Source of the DNA: Geodermatophilus chilensis
GTDB taxonomy: Bacteria > Actinomycetota > Actinomycetes > Mycobacteriales > Geodermatophilaceae
Length of the DNA stretch: 64,000 nucleotides
Direction of reading: 5' to 3'
NCBI RefSeq assembly: GCF_002802985.1
Contig: NZ_NVPT01000003.1
Location: 1 to 64,000 of the forward strand
The stretch's first letter is position 1; each line of letters starts with the position of its first letter. Shown here piece by piece: positions 1 to 8,797 of this stretch. The position numbers and the translations under genes were made by a program. The notes below the pieces were generated by a model that was not told the origin of the DNA, ran no database searches, and saw nothing but the letters and a program-made list of their open reading frames with translations.

Positions 1-501
1 CGGGTGCCGAGGAGGTCACCCAAACGGGGTACACCGCCGCGGTCAAGGCTCGCGGGAGTTCCCATGCACGCCGACCCCGCCCGGGGGTCAGGACGCTGCT
101 CACCGTCACGACCGACGCCACGGTCTCTACCCAAGGCGCCACAACCGGTCTGTCCAGGGTCATGGGGTCAGGGCAAGGGGCACCAGTGAGGTTGTCTCAC
201 CAGAAGTCTGAGCGCTGAGCTCGGCGGTGGGTGTTCGCGTCCGGTGGCGTACTGGAGCTGCGGGCTCGACCAGCCCGGGGGTCCTCACTCAGAGCGGCGG
301 GACTCGGCGTCGTGAGCCTCCCGAACCGTCATCAGCGGGGTCGGTCAACCGTGAGCGGCTGCTTCTCGTGCGAGCCAACGACGGTCAATCACGCAGTGAC
401 AATCCCCGGCGTACAGACAGACTCGTCCGTCGTCCCCGGCCGACCCGGACGTCGGCTCGCCGATGGCCGGCGACGATCACGACGGTGGACGGCCGGCTGA
501 C
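1..501. other. Left edge without a recognisable gene
   Basis: No reading frame here looks like a known protein. The open frames on both strands are short or are extensions of shadows of the gene that ends at 502, with arginine/proline-rich translations typical of out-of-frame high-GC DNA. A short 61-residue frame at 4-189 has no recognisable motif and no clear ribosome-binding site. The stretch probably holds the 3' region of the EAL gene and an upstream intergenic space. I see no convincing terminator hairpin or operator. Confidence 0.4.
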
Positions 502-2502
502 TCAGCGCCAGGCCAGGCGCCTCGGGCTCGGGGCGGCGTCCGGCGGTCCGGCGCACCGGCGGATCCGGTGGGCGAGGACGCGGGCGACGCTGGCCCCGTG
601 CCAGCGCACCCCCGTCGGGGTCTGCAGTCTCTCGGCGTTCAGCGTGGCCGCGATGGTGGTGGTGGACGCGCCGTTCTGGTGCAGCTCGAGCAGCCGCTGG
701 ACGCTGTGCGAGACGCCGGCGTCGCGCTTCGTCGTCCTGAGCGGGGCGACGGGGGCCGCCGTCGTACCGCGCGGACCCGGCCACGTGCGCCTGCGCAGCA
801 GTGCGGGCAGGGGGGCGGCCGGACCCCAGAGCCAGCCCTGCGCGGCGCCGCAGCCGAGCCCCTGCAGCAGCGCCACCTGCTCGCTGGTCCCCACCCCCTC
901 GGCGACGACGGCGACCCCCACCGCCCGGGCGAGGTCGACGATCCACCCGACGATGGCCAGGGCGTCCCGCTGCTCCGCGATGTCCGCGATGAAGCTGCGG
1001 TCGATCTTCAGCGCGGAAACGGGGAGGTCCCGCAGGTAGGCCAGCGAGCTGTACCCCGTACCGAAGTCGTCCAGCGCGACCCGGACGCCGTGCGCGCGGA
1101 GGCCGCGCAGCAGCTCCACCGCGGCACCGGTGTCCTGCATGATCGCCGTCTCGGTGACCTCGAGGACCACCTGGGTGGCGGGCACGCCGGACTCCTCGGT
1201 CCAGCGGACCAGGTCGTCGAGGACCGCGGTGCCGGTCAGGCTGGCGGCCGACAGGTTGACGGCGACGTAGGCGTCCGCGGGGACGACGCCCGCCCGGCGG
1301 AGACGGGCCGTGTCGTGCAGCGCCCGCTGGAGGGCCCACCGGTCGAGCTCGGGGGCCAGCCCGCTGAGCTCCGCGGCGGGGACGAAGCTGTCGGGCGACA
1401 CCGGGCCGCGCTCCGGGTGGGTCCAGCGGGCCAGGGCCTCCACGCCGACGACGGCTCCCGAGCGCAGGTCCACGATCGGCTGGTACTCGAGGTGGAGGGC
1501 TCCGTCGGCCAGCGCCGCCCGGAGGTCGGTGGCCAGCGCGTACCGGTCTGCCAGGTCATCGTGCAGCGTCGGCTCGTAGACGTGCACCCGGCCGTGGCCG
1601 GCGCCCTTGCCGGCGTGCACGGCCGTGTCGGCGTGGCGCAGCAGGTCCGTCGCCGCGACCGGCTGCGTGGCCGGCGCGACGGCGACGCCGATGGAGGCCG
1701 TGGGGTCCACGGTGGCGTCGCCGGTGCCGAAGGGCTCGGACACCGCGTCCAGGAGACGGCGGGCCAGCGCGAGCGCCGCCTCCTCGTCGGTGTCCTCGCA
1801 GACCACCGCGAACTCGTCGTCACCGCAGCGGGCGACGGCCTGGTGGCCGGGCACGGCCGCCCGCAGGCGCGCACCGACCGCGGCCAGCAGCCGGTCGCCG
1901 ACCTCGTGCCCGCGCGAGGCGTTGACCATCCGGAAGTCGTCCAGGTCGACGACCAGGACGGCGGTGGAGCGCTCGGCTCGCGCCAGGGCGCACGCCAGTC
2001 GGTCGTGGAGCCGTGGGCGGTCCGGCTGCTGCTGCGAGGCGTGCTGGAGCGCGGTGGCCTGCAGCTGCCGGGCCGGCCGGGGGCCGTAGGTCAGGTCCGC
2101 GGCCGCCCCGTCGGCGTGGACGAACACCAGCTGGGTGGAGTCCACGCTCCCGCCGGCCAGCACCGACCAGGACGTGGGCACGTCGACGAGCGAGCCGTCG
2201 GGGTGCTCGAGCCGGAAGGTGGCGGACCCGGACGCCGCGCCGCCGCGCGCCGTCCGCAGGACGTACCGGAGCAGGGCGTGGGAGGTCGGGTGCAGCAGCT
2301 CGAGCGCCGGGACGCCGGACAGCTCGCCGAGGGGCCGGCCCGACAGCCGGGCGAGCGCCGCGCCGGCCGTCAGCACCGTGCCCGACAGCGAGCAGGAGAA
2401 CAGCGCGGTCGCTCCGTCGTGTGCGGCAGAGACGGGTGCCGGGTGCCCGGCGTCGTGCTCGGCCGCGACCGGCTCCTCTGCCCCCTGCTGTGCCTCGCCC
2501 AC
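502..2502 (-). CDS. PAS-GGDEF-EAL cyclic-di-GMP protein with recombinase-like C-terminus
   Basis: About 666 residues. A PAS-like segment (about 30-140) is followed by a GGDEF domain whose active-site motif is degenerate (RCGDDEF, around residue 228). An EAL phosphodiesterase domain follows (EALARW around 347, DDFGTGYSSL, LKIDRSFI, VAEGVG). EAL catalytic motifs look intact, so the likely activity is c-di-GMP hydrolysis, with the GGDEF half possibly regulatory. The last 60 residues (about 589-652) read like the small helical DNA-binding segment at the end of serine recombinases (TIAATLNAERLQTPTG, W, ARVL), which is unusual here. The GTG start at 2502 is chosen because AGGAG lies 7 bases upstream; the frame stays open further upstream but turns arginine-rich. 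Another signalling operon follows at 2660. Confidence 0.9.
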   Translation of the reverse strand: MGEAQQGAEEPVAAEHDAGHPAPVSAAHDGATALFSCSLSGTVLTAGAALARLSGRPLGELSGVPALELLHPTSHALLRYVLRTARGGAASGSATFRLEHPDGSLVDVPTSWSVLAGGSVDSTQLVFVHADGAAADLTYGPRPARQLQATALQHASQQQPDRPRLHDRLACALARAERSTAVLVVDLDDFRMVNASRGHEVGDRLLAAVGARLRAAVPGHQAVARCGDDEFAVVCEDTDEEAALALARRLLDAVSEPFGTGDATVDPTASIGVAVAPATQPVAATDLLRHADTAVHAGKGAGHGRVHVYEPTLHDDLADRYALATDLRAALADGALHLEYQPIVDLRSGAVVGVEALARWTHPERGPVSPDSFVPAAELSGLAPELDRWALQRALHDTARLRRAGVVPADAYVAVNLSAASLTGTAVLDDLVRWTEESGVPATQVVLEVTETAIMQDTGAAVELLRGLRAHGVRVALDDFGTGYSSLAYLRDLPVSALKIDRSFIADIAEQRDALAIVGWIVDLARAVGVAVVAEGVGTSEQVALLQGLGCGAAQGWLWGPAAPLPALLRRRTWPGPRGTTAAPVAPLRTTKRDAGVSHSVQRLLELHQNGASTTTIAATLNAERLQTPTGVRWHGASVARVLAHRIRRCAGPPDAAPSPRRLAWR

Positions 2503-2659
2503 GTGACGTCTCCTGTGCCGGTGGCGACCCGGCGCGCGGTTGCGCACCGGCCCCTCCCAGCCTGTGGCGGCAGCGTTCCCGCGACCAGATGCGCCCGTGC
2601 CAACCGACTGGTACGGACGTACTAGCGTCGGCGTCCTGGGCCGGGACGCTGGCCGGCGG

Positions 2660-3334
2660 TCAGATGCGGTCGACCAGGCCCTCCCGGACGGCGATCGACA
2701 GGACCTCGAGCTTGGAGTGCGCACCGAGCTTGGCCGAGAGGTTCGCCACGTGGTTCCGGACGGTGTGCACGCTGATCGTCAGCTGCTGGGCGATGTCGGC
2801 GTTGGACAGCCCCCGCGCGAGCAGGTCGAGGATCTCGCGCTCCCGCTCGGTCAGCTCGGCCCCGCTGCCGCCGCTCTGCCGGCGCAGGCGGGGCAGCAGC
2901 CGGGTGATGAGCTTGGCGCTGAGCACGGACTCGCCCTGGGCCGCCGCGCGCACGCCGCCGACCACGTCGTCCAGCCGCTGCGTCTTGGCGATGAACCCGG
3001 CCGCACCGGCCTCCATGGCGGCGACGAGGACGCGGTCGGAGGTCGTGGCGGTGAGCACGACGATCTTGGCGGAGGGCCGGATGGCGTGCAGCCCGGCGAT
3101 CGCCGCCACGCCGTCGCCGTCGGGCAGCCGGTGGTCCAGCAGGACGACGTCGGGCGCGGTCGAGGCCATCAGGTCCCGCGCCTCGCTGATCGACGTCCCC
3201 TGCCCGACGACCCGCAGGTCCGGCTCGGACTGCAGGGCCTGGGCGAGGCTGGCGGCGAGCATCTGGTGGTCGTCCACGAGCAGGACCCGGACCACGGCGG
3301 GGGAGGACCCGCCTGGGGTGCCGGGCCCACTCAC
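2660..3334 (-). CDS. NarL/FixJ-family response regulator
   Basis: A 224-residue response regulator. The receiver domain begins with VLLVDDHQM, has the phosphoacceptor aspartate in LLDHRLPDGDG (about residue 63), a conserved threonine (VLTATTS) and lysine (FIAKTQ). The C-terminal LuxR/GerE helix-turn-helix runs from about 159 to 205 (LTEREREILDLLARGLSN, then VHTVRNHVANLSAKLG). It should act as a phosphorylation-dependent transcription regulator. Its probable partner is the HisKA_3-type kinase encoded upstream on the same strand (3704-5524), the kinase class normally paired with NarL regulators. A GTG at 3334 is taken as the start; a GTG just before VRVLLVDD is an alternative. A receiver-only gene lies between kinase and regulator on the other strand. 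Confidence 0.92.
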   Translation of the reverse strand: MSGPGTPGGSSPAVVRVLLVDDHQMLAASLAQALQSEPDLRVVGQGTSISEARDLMASTAPDVVLLDHRLPDGDGVAAIAGLHAIRPSAKIVVLTATTSDRVLVAAMEAGAAGFIAKTQRLDDVVGGVRAAAQGESVLSAKLITRLLPRLRRQSGGSGAELTEREREILDLLARGLSNADIAQQLTISVHTVRNHVANLSAKLGAHSKLEVLSIAVREGLVDRI

Positions 3335-3424
3335 CTTCCGAGTCTGACACGATTCGCGTCGGGTGGGGACTGGTACCGGTGCACTACACGGGCGGTGCGC
3401 GCGCATCACGACAACGGGTGCGGC

Positions 3425-3883
3425 ATGGGTCAACGTGCTCTCGTGGCCACCCGAGTCCGCGGCGAGATCACCGTCGTCATCGCTGACGACGACCCCCGCG
3501 TCGGATCCGCCGTGGCCGGGCTGCTGGGACAGGAGCCGGACTTCCACGTCGTGGGGGAGGCGGCCACCGGCGACGACGCGGTGGCGGCCGCTCGCGAGCA
3601 CCGCGCGGCACTGGTCCTGACCGACGTGCGGATGCCCGGGGGCGGCCCGGACCTGGTCCGGCGGCTGGTCGCGCTGCCCCACCGGCCGGTCGTCGCCGGG
3701 TTGTCAGCGCAAGCGGATCCGGCGACGTGGACGCGCGTGCTGGCCGCCGGCGGATCCGCCTACCTGCTCAAGGGCACCGTCGCCGGCGACCTGCCCGTGC
3801 TGCTGCGCCGGTGCGTGCAGGGCCACCTCGTCGTGGGCGTGCCCGGCGCGGCCGACCTCGTCCGCCGGGTGCTCGCCCACTAG
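3425..3883 (+). CDS. Receiver-only response regulator
   Basis: A 152-residue protein that is essentially one CheY-like receiver domain: acidic pair in VVIADDDPR, phosphoacceptor aspartate in LTDVRMPGGG, and the conserved lysine in YLLKGT. A short C-terminal extension ([20 protein letters not shown]) resembles the linker seen before LuxR output domains, but no DNA-binding domain follows. It may be a phosphate sink or an adaptor in the neighbouring two-component system, or a truncated NarL-type regulator. ATG 3425 is used; GTG 3443 is possible. Its 3' third (3704-3883) is overlapped on the opposite strand by the kinase reading frame. Confidence 0.8.
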   Translation: MGQRALVATRVRGEITVVIADDDPRVGSAVAGLLGQEPDFHVVGEAATGDDAVAAAREHRAALVLTDVRMPGGGPDLVRRLVALPHRPVVAGLSAQADPATWTRVLAAGGSAYLLKGTVAGDLPVLLRRCVQGHLVVGVPGAADLVRRVLAH

Positions 3884-5524
3884 CCGGAGCCCCGCTGGCG
3901 GCGCGCCCGCGCCTCCCGCGCCGGGCAGGGGGAGGAAGAACGACACGGCCGTGCCGACACCGCGCGGGCCGGGCGTGGACCGCCACCACCCGCCCGACGC
4001 CAGCGCGCGGTCACGCATCGCCACCACACCGGAGTGCCGGCGTCCCGAGCGCGCCGACGCGGTGGCGTCCACTCCTCTGCCGTCGTCCACGACGTGCACC
4101 TCCACGCCGCGCCCGGTCGCGTCGACGGTGACGGTGACGTGCCGGGCCCGTGCGTGCTTCAGGGCGTTGGCCAGCGCCTCGCGGGCGATCCGGTACGCGG
4201 ACACCCGCACCTGCTGCGGGAGGGGATCCCGCCCGCGTTCCTCGACCGACCACGCGACGTCGCTGTCCTCGAACACCTGGGCCGCCGCGTCCCGCAGCCC
4301 GTCGATCAGTGACGCGTCGAGGACCGGCGTCTCCAGCTCGAAGAGGAGGTGGCGCAGCCGCAGGCTCGCGCCGTGGACGGCGTCCATCACGGTCTCGACC
4401 CCGGCGACCTCCTCCGGCGCCCGCGCGCGCAACCGGTTCCGCAGGGCGCCCAGGCGCAGGTCCACGGCGGCCAGCGCCTGGACGGAGTCGTCGTGGACGT
4501 CGGCGGCGATGCGGGCCCGCTCGTCGTCCTGGGCCTCGACGAGGCGTTCGCTCAGCGCGCGCTGGCGGGCCTCGGTGAGCGCCCGCAGCTCCCGGAACGT
4601 CAGCGCCGTCCGCCCGACCATGAGCACCCCGGCGGCCAGTGCGAGGACCGCGGCCACCGGGCTGATCCCGGACAGGCTGCCGTGGAACAGCAGCCCGAGG
4701 ACGGCGAGGCCGCAGACGCCGGGTAGGACCAGGACGGTGACCCCCTCCAGGTCCACCGTCCGCGACTCCGTCGAGCGCAGTGACGCCAGCGCTGCGCCGG
4801 CCAGCAGCAGCCGAGCCAGCAGCCAGCCCAGGTCGATCGGCTCACCGCCGACGTAGGCGCCGTCCGCCACCAGGCCCGCGTAGATCGCGTCGGTCACGAA
4901 GAACGTCACGAACGACGCGCACAGCAGCCACCAGGACCAGCCGGCGCCCGTCCCGAGCACGGCGAGGGCGGCTACCGCCAGGGCCAGGAGGAGCAGGTCG
5001 GCGATCGGGTACGCCGTGTTCAGCGTCGCGACGCCGTCCTCCCCGAGGGGCACGGCCGCTCCGATGACGTAGGCCTCGGCCAGGGCCGCGGCCGTCAGGC
5101 CCGCGATCAGCCCGTCCAGCGAGAGGCTGAACGGCATGCTGCGGGCCCGGGTGCGCAACCTCAGGACCAGCCCGATCGCCAGCAGGGTGTAGAAGAGCAA
5201 CCACCCCGCGTCGGCCCACGAGGGGCTCGGGATCGGGTCGAGGTGCTGGTAGTACGCGAAGTACGTGGTGCTGCCGGCGAACGCGGCGAGGAGGCCCAGG
5301 GCCATGACGAGCCAGGCCACCCGATCCCTGCGGTCGGCCACGACGCGGAGCAGGACGACGAGGATGACGAGGCCGTCGACGGTCATGTTGAGCCACCAGT
5401 CGAGGGCCGGCTGGTAGCCCGGCGCCTGGCGGACCCCGGGCACGAGAGTGACCGCGTAGACCGTCCCGAGCGACAGCATCAGCCAGGCGGTGGTCCGCAT
5501 CAGCGAGGTGATCGAGCGCGGCAC
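3704..5524 (-). CDS. Membrane sensor histidine kinase (HisKA_3 type)
   Basis: About 606 residues. The first 300 form a multi-span membrane region, about eight or nine hydrophobic helices with no obvious periplasmic sensor domain. The dimerisation/phosphoacceptor segment [17 protein letters not shown] carries the catalytic histidine near residue 343. The HATPase domain shows the N-box [10 protein letters not shown] (about 453) and the glycine box [12 protein letters not shown] 5524 is preferred because GGGAGG lies 5 bases upstream. The conserved fold ends near FFLPLPG at about 3890, yet the frame stays open to 3704. The last 60 residues are therefore antisense to the receiver gene and look unconserved. 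It probably phosphorylates the NarL regulator at 2660-3334 and perhaps the receiver-only protein. Confidence 0.88.
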   Translation of the reverse strand: MPRSITSLMRTTAWLMLSLGTVYAVTLVPGVRQAPGYQPALDWWLNMTVDGLVILVVLLRVVADRRDRVAWLVMALGLLAAFAGSTTYFAYYQHLDPIPSPSWADAGWLLFYTLLAIGLVLRLRTRARSMPFSLSLDGLIAGLTAAALAEAYVIGAAVPLGEDGVATLNTAYPIADLLLLALAVAALAVLGTGAGWSWWLLCASFVTFFVTDAIYAGLVADGAYVGGEPIDLGWLLARLLLAGAALASLRSTESRTVDLEGVTVLVLPGVCGLAVLGLLFHGSLSGISPVAAVLALAAGVLMVGRTALTFRELRALTEARQRALSERLVEAQDDERARIAADVHDDSVQALAAVDLRLGALRNRLRARAPEEVAGVETVMDAVHGASLRLRHLLFELETPVLDASLIDGLRDAAAQVFEDSDVAWSVEERGRDPLPQQVRVSAYRIAREALANALKHARARHVTVTVDATGRGVEVHVVDDGRGVDATASARSGRRHSGVVAMRDRALASGGWWRSTPGPRGVGTAVSFFLPLPGAGGAGAPPAGLRLVGEHPADEVGRAGHAHDEVALHAPAQQHGQVAGDGALEQVGGSAGGQHARPRRRIRLR

Positions 5525-5694
5525 GTCGCCTCCCGCATCTGCTCGCTGGTCGGGCTGCACATCACGCCAGGGACCGCGGACGCCGTGCTGCTCGACGGGA
5601 GTCCCCGGCGTCGCCTCGTGGAGGCGGCCAGGACTATAGGCGTTGCAGCGGGACCCGCCGGCGGTCCGGGAACAGCGACGGCCGCGGACGCGCT

Positions 5695-7167
5695 GTGGAC
5701 CCTGTGAGTGTCGCGCCCGCATCCACCACCTCCTTCGACGACCGCTTCGCCCGCGAGCTGCCGGAGATGGCGGTCCCGTGGCAGGCCGACGAGGCGCCCG
5801 ACCCGCGGCTCCTCGTGCTGAACGACGCGCTGGCCACCGAACTCCGCCTCGACCCGGAGACCCTGCGCAGCCCCGAGGGCGTGCGCCTGCTGGTCGGCAC
5901 CGCCGTGCCCGAAGGCGCGAAGCCGGTCGCGCAGGCCTACGCCGGGCACCAGTTCGGCGGCTTCGTCCCGAGGCTCGGCGACGGCCGGGCGCTGCTGCTC
6001 GGGGAGCTGACCGACGGCGAGGGCCGGGTGCGCGACCTGCACCTCAAGGGCTCCGGGCGTACGCCGTTCTCCCGCGGCGGCGACGGGCTGGCCGCCGTCG
6101 GCCCGATGCTGCGCGAGTACGTCGTCAGCGAGGCGATGCACGCCCTGGGCATCCCGACCACGCGCTCGCTCGCCGTCGTCGCGACCGGCCGCCCCGTGGC
6201 CCGCGAGACCCTGCTGCCGGGCGCCGTCCTGGCGCGGGTCGCGAGCAGCCACCTGCGGGTCGGCAGCTTCCAGTACGCCCGCGCGACGGGGGACGTCGAC
6301 CTGCTCCGCCGCCTCGCCGACCACGCCATCGCCCGGCACCACCCCGCCTCGGCGGAGGCCGAGAACCCGTACCTCGCGCTGTTCGAGGCCGTGGTCGCCG
6401 CCCAGGCCGCGCTGGTCGCCCAGTGGATGCTGGTCGGCTTCGTGCACGGCGTCATGAACACCGACAACACGACGATCTCCGGCGAGACCATCGACTACGG
6501 GCCCTGCGCGTTCCTGGACGCCTTCGACCCCGCCACGGTCTTCAGCTCGATCGACACCGGCGGGCGCTACGCCTACGGCAACCAGCCGATCGTGGCCGAG
6601 TGGAACCTTGCCCGGTTCGCCGAGGCGCTGCTGCCGCTGTTCGCCGACGACCAGGAGGAGGCGGTCGCCCTCGCGGTGACCGCACTCGAGGGGTTCCGCC
6701 CGCGGTACAACGCCGCCTGGACGGCGGGCATGCGCGCCAAGCTCGGCCTGCCGGAGGGCCTGGACGACGAGGTCGCCACGGCGCTCGTCGAGGACCTGCT
6801 CGCCCTCATGCAGGAGGCCCGCGTCGACCTGACGTCGTTCTTCCGTGCGCTGGGCACCGCGGCCCGCGGGGACGCCGAGCCCGCGCGCCTCGTCGTCCTG
6901 GACCTCGCGCGGTTCGACGCCTGGCTCGAGCGGTGGCGTGCCCTCGGTCCGGACGCCGGGGCGATGGACCGGGCCAACCCCGTCTACATCCCCCGCAACC
7001 ACCTCGTCGAGGAGGCCCTGGAGGCCGCGACCGCCGGCGACCTGGCCCCGCTGCAGCGGCTGCTCGAGGTGCTGGCCAGCCCCTACGAGGAGCGGCCGGG
7101 CCTCGAGCGCTACGCGGCCCCGGCACCGGGCGGCACCGGTCCCTACCGGACCTTCTGCGGCACCTGA
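5695..7167 (+). CDS. selO: Protein adenylyltransferase SelO (YdiU family)
   Basis: A 490-residue member of the SelO/YdiU pseudokinase family, which transfers AMP from ATP to protein hydroxyls and is linked to redox stress. Family features visible in order are [20 protein letters not shown], the [17 protein letters not shown] nucleotide-binding stretch, and [21 protein letters not shown]. The metal-binding Asn/Asp and the DYGPCAFLD motif are all present. The C-terminus YRTFCGT carries a cysteine where eukaryotic homologues have selenocysteine. GTG 5695 is used; GTG 5704 is equally possible. It is divergent from the kinase at 5524, with a 170-base intergenic space. Confidence 0.95.
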   Translation: MDPVSVAPASTTSFDDRFARELPEMAVPWQADEAPDPRLLVLNDALATELRLDPETLRSPEGVRLLVGTAVPEGAKPVAQAYAGHQFGGFVPRLGDGRALLLGELTDGEGRVRDLHLKGSGRTPFSRGGDGLAAVGPMLREYVVSEAMHALGIPTTRSLAVVATGRPVARETLLPGAVLARVASSHLRVGSFQYARATGDVDLLRRLADHAIARHHPASAEAENPYLALFEAVVAAQAALVAQWMLVGFVHGVMNTDNTTISGETIDYGPCAFLDAFDPATVFSSIDTGGRYAYGNQPIVAEWNLARFAEALLPLFADDQEEAVALAVTALEGFRPRYNAAWTAGMRAKLGLPEGLDDEVATALVEDLLALMQEARVDLTSFFRALGTAARGDAEPARLVVLDLARFDAWLERWRALGPDAGAMDRANPVYIPRNHLVEEALEAATAGDLAPLQRLLEVLASPYEERPGLERYAAPAPGGTGPYRTFCGT

Positions 7168-7175
7168 GCCAGGCC

Positions 7176-7355
7176 GTGGCCATCGAGCCAACTGCCTCGG
7201 CCTGGCTCACCGGATACGGGATCGCCGTCGTCACCGCCTGCGTGGTCCTCGCGGTCGCGGGCCACTGGGGCTGGGCGGGCGCGCTGTTCCTGCTGTCCTT
7301 CGTGGTCGACGTCCTGGTCGTGCTCGCCATCCGTCGCCGGCGACAGCGCCGCTGA
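7176..7355 (+). CDS. Small two-helix membrane protein
   Basis: A 59-residue frame starting at a GTG 8 bases after the selO stop. It contains two hydrophobic helices separated by a short GHWGWAG turn and ends in a very basic tail (IRRRRQRR), giving a plausible inner-membrane hairpin with a cytosolic C-terminus. The close spacing suggests co-transcription with selO. I do not recognise the family. Coding status is supported only by composition and spacing. Confidence 0.5.
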   Translation: MAIEPTASAWLTGYGIAVVTACVVLAVAGHWGWAGALFLLSFVVDVLVVLAIRRRRQRR

Positions 7356-7368
7356 CCCGGGCGTCCCG

Positions 7369-7824
7369 TCAGTCCATCCGCCACGTGACCAGCGCGGTGC
7401 TGGTCTCCCCGAGGAACCACCACAGCCCTGCCGCGCAGGCGACGGCCACGGCGACGGTGGCCAGGACCATGGCAGGAGCGGCCCGCAGGCGGCTGCGCGC
7501 GGACGCGACCGCCCGGACCGGCACCAGGGCGCCGACGACCACACCCGCGAGCAGGCCCATGGGGGCGGTCGCCAGACCGAGGACGCCGAGCAGGTCCACC
7601 AGGCCGCCGCACCCGGTGTAGGACGGCCACAGCAGCTTGGGGTCGTGCCTGCCACTGGCGACCTCGGCCAGTGGCAGCCGGTGCAGGCCGTTGACGTAGT
7701 AGGGGAGGAGCACCCCGACCACGTAGGGAACAACGCAAGCCAGCAGCCCACCGACGTAGACCGCGAACCACCGCCACGGTCGGGTGGGAGCGGCCACGGG
7801 GGCCGTCGGCGAGGTCGGCACCAC
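7369..7824 (-). CDS. Four-helix membrane protein of unknown function
   Basis: A 151-residue protein with four predicted membrane helices (about residues 18-45, 75-100, 118-140 and flanks). A hydrophilic loop contains LHRLPLAEVASGRHDPKLLW and the conserved-looking YTGCGG segment, reminiscent of actinobacterial hypothetical membrane proteins. It starts at GTG 7824 and converges on the small membrane gene ending at 7355. No catalytic motif is visible and no function is assigned. Confidence 0.7.
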   Translation of the reverse strand: MVPTSPTAPVAAPTRPWRWFAVYVGGLLACVVPYVVGVLLPYYVNGLHRLPLAEVASGRHDPKLLWPSYTGCGGLVDLLGVLGLATAPMGLLAGVVVGALVPVRAVASARSRLRAAPAMVLATVAVAVACAAGLWWFLGETSTALVTWRMD

Positions 7825-7968
7825 GGTCCGAGGGTGGCAGGGGGCCGGTCATCGGCGCGACCGAGCGGGCCGTCCGCGCGCGCCGGTGTGCTGAGCTCCG
7901 GTCGCGTCCGATCCGGCGAGCGTCAGGCCTCCGTGGCTGTTCGTCCCGTCGCCCCCGGAACCGGGAGG

Positions 7969-8730
7969 TCACCGTGGAGCCAGCGCGGTCGCCTCGTCGA
8001 GGACCGCCTCCAGGACGTCGGGGTCGTGGGACGCGCGTCCCAGGAAGAGCCCGTCGGCAGCGCCTCCGAGTTCCGTCAGGAGCCCAGTCCCGGCGCTGCC
8101 TCCGTAGACGACCCGGCTCCCGGCCATCGCGCTCTCGGCCCGGACCACGGACCTCAGCCGTGTACACACCGTCCGGATGTGGTCGGCATCCGCGGCCGCT
8201 GCCGCGCCGATGGCCCAGTGCGGCTCGTAGGCCACGACGGCCGACCGCACCGTGCCGTCCCGGCGACTGTCCCGGAGGACCGCATCCAGCTGGCGGGTGC
8301 ACTCGCGCGCCGCGTCGTCGGGGGCCATGGGACGGCTCTCCCCGACGCAGATCACCGGGGTCAGGCGGTTGCGGAACGCGGCCGCCGTCTTCGCCGCGAC
8401 GACCTCGTCGGTCTCCCCGAAGTGCCTGCGGCGTTCGAGGTGACCGACCTCGACGAACCGGCACCCGAGCTCGGCGAGCTCCGCTCCGCTCACCTCCCCG
8501 GTGTAGGGGCCGCGGTCCTCCCAGAAGAGGTCCTGGGCCCCCACGCCGACGCCCAGGCGGGACAGCCTGCGTACCGCGTGCACCAGCGTGGGGAAGGTGG
8601 GGAGGACGAACAGCTCGACCGCACCCCGGCGGAGACCGGGGTGCCGTTCGGCAACCTGCGCCACCTCGTCGAGCCAGTCCACCGTCTCCCAGTGGCCGAG
8701 GTACATCTTCAGGCCCGCGCCGATGATCAC
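7969..8730 (-). CDS. tpiA: Triosephosphate isomerase family protein
   Basis: A 253-residue TIM barrel. The catalytic residues are present: lysine in GLKMY, histidine in VEVGHLERRRHFGETD, glutamate in VVAYEPHWAIG, and the phosphate-binding YGGSAGTG. Two positions differ from the usual enzyme: the loop normally read GHSERR is GHLERR, and the flexible loop after WAIG is alanine-rich rather than GTG. The GAQDLFWEDRGPYTGEVS segment resembles the erythrulose-1-phosphate isomerase branch (EryH/LerI) as much as classical TpiA. It lies 67 bases downstream of the hydrolase on the same strand. Given the ketose kinase and aldolase nearby, a pathway-specific ketose/aldose-phosphate isomerase is as likely as a glycolytic TpiA. 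Confidence 0.8.
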   Translation of the reverse strand: MIIGAGLKMYLGHWETVDWLDEVAQVAERHPGLRRGAVELFVLPTFPTLVHAVRRLSRLGVGVGAQDLFWEDRGPYTGEVSGAELAELGCRFVEVGHLERRRHFGETDEVVAAKTAAAFRNRLTPVICVGESRPMAPDDAARECTRQLDAVLRDSRRDGTVRSAVVAYEPHWAIGAAAAADADHIRTVCTRLRSVVRAESAMAGSRVVYGGSAGTGLLTELGGAADGLFLGRASHDPDVLEAVLDEATALAPR

Positions 8731-8797
8731 CGGACGGCGGCCTCCCGCTCGGGTCCCGGCGTCCCCGTCGGACTCGCTAGGTCGCTGCTGACCTCCG

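Noticed and set aside
463-2625. 720-codon plus-strand frame over the EAL gene
   Set aside because: Shadow of the GGDEF-EAL gene; composition is typical of antisense high-GC DNA and no domain is visible.
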